Of a stretch of 64,000 bases of DNA, positions 63,997-64,000 are shown in pieces. Position 1 is the stretch's first letter. Every line of letters starts with the position of its first letter. The translations under genes were made by a program, and so were the position numbers. The notes beneath the pieces were generated by a model. It saw only the letters and a list, made by a program, of their open reading frames with translations, was not told the DNA's origin and searched no databases. The stretch spans positions 2,186,501 through 2,250,500 of the forward strand of contig NZ_CP032311.1 of NCBI RefSeq assembly GCF_004803755.1, written 5' to 3'. The stretch comes from Pseudomonas sp. DG56-2. Lineage in GTDB: Bacteria > Pseudomonadota > Gammaproteobacteria > Pseudomonadales > Pseudomonadaceae.

Positions 63997-64000
63997 TGCT

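Overview
The window is a chromosomal segment of a fluorescent-group Pseudomonas (P. putida / P. fluorescens lineage). The evidence is GC-rich coding DNA, the conserved gacA-uvrC-pgsA-tRNA-Gly block with a TTG-started gacA, Pseudomonas-style REP palindromes, and many families typical of the genus (DUF2790, MocR, csu pili, FecIR-TonB). Almost all of the sequence is coding. I see no insertion sequence, prophage, CRISPR array or rRNA.

Layout. 1-7.4 kb: the end of a ketoacid CoA-transferase locus with a short-chain fatty acid transporter, then small metabolic and regulatory genes (AhpD-like, MocR regulator, DUF2790, aldo/keto reductase, a RutR-like TetR regulator, DUF2784, LysE exporter). 7.5-14.8 kb: a complete reductive pyrimidine catabolism locus, with preA-preT and dihydropyrimidinase on the minus strand, then an NCS1 transporter and an N-carbamoyl-beta-alanine amidohydrolase on the plus strand. 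A candidate operator lies in the divergent promoter region. 15.0-18.9 kb: a LysR regulator divergent from an organophosphate-type MFS transporter and a FAD amine oxidoreductase, possibly a phosphonate or amino-phosphate utilisation unit. 19-22.9 kb: YeeN-type YebC protein, propionyl-CoA synthetase and a ZapE/AFG1-type ATPase. 23.1-29.5 kb: an archaic (Csu-type) chaperone-usher pilus operon with four SCPU subunits, chaperone, usher and two-domain tip protein. 29.6-34.4 kb: sulfite reductase with its DUF934 partner, a Pit phosphate transporter, DUF488 and GNAT proteins.

34.4-48.8 kb (minus strand): an 11-gene alginate-type exopolysaccharide operon. In transcription order it is algD, alg8, alg44, algK, algE, algI, algJ, algF, algX, algL-like, algG-like. 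The textbook Pseudomonas order is D-8-44-K-E-G-X-L-I-J-F-A. Here the acetylation genes come before the X-L-G genes, algA is absent, the AlgK-like protein has no clear lipobox, and the AlgG-like beta-helix protein has DVRD where the C5-epimerase DPHD motif should be. The synthase, c-di-GMP receptor, porin and O-acetylation catalytic residues are intact. The simplest reading is a second or divergent alginate-like system making acetylated, possibly non-epimerised polymannuronate. This is the most interesting system in the window.

49.4-53.1 kb: Xre regulator, gacA, uvrC, pgsA and tRNA-Gly(GCC). 53.2-56.8 kb: accessory-looking genes (secreted protein, kinase-like orphan, glyoxalase-fold protein, APH(3')-like kinase). 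57-61 kb: an ECF sigma / FecR / TonB-receptor iron-uptake signalling set. 61-64 kb: glutamate symporter GltS, a TrmK-type tRNA methyltransferase and two unrecognised minus-strand proteins, the last running to the window edge.
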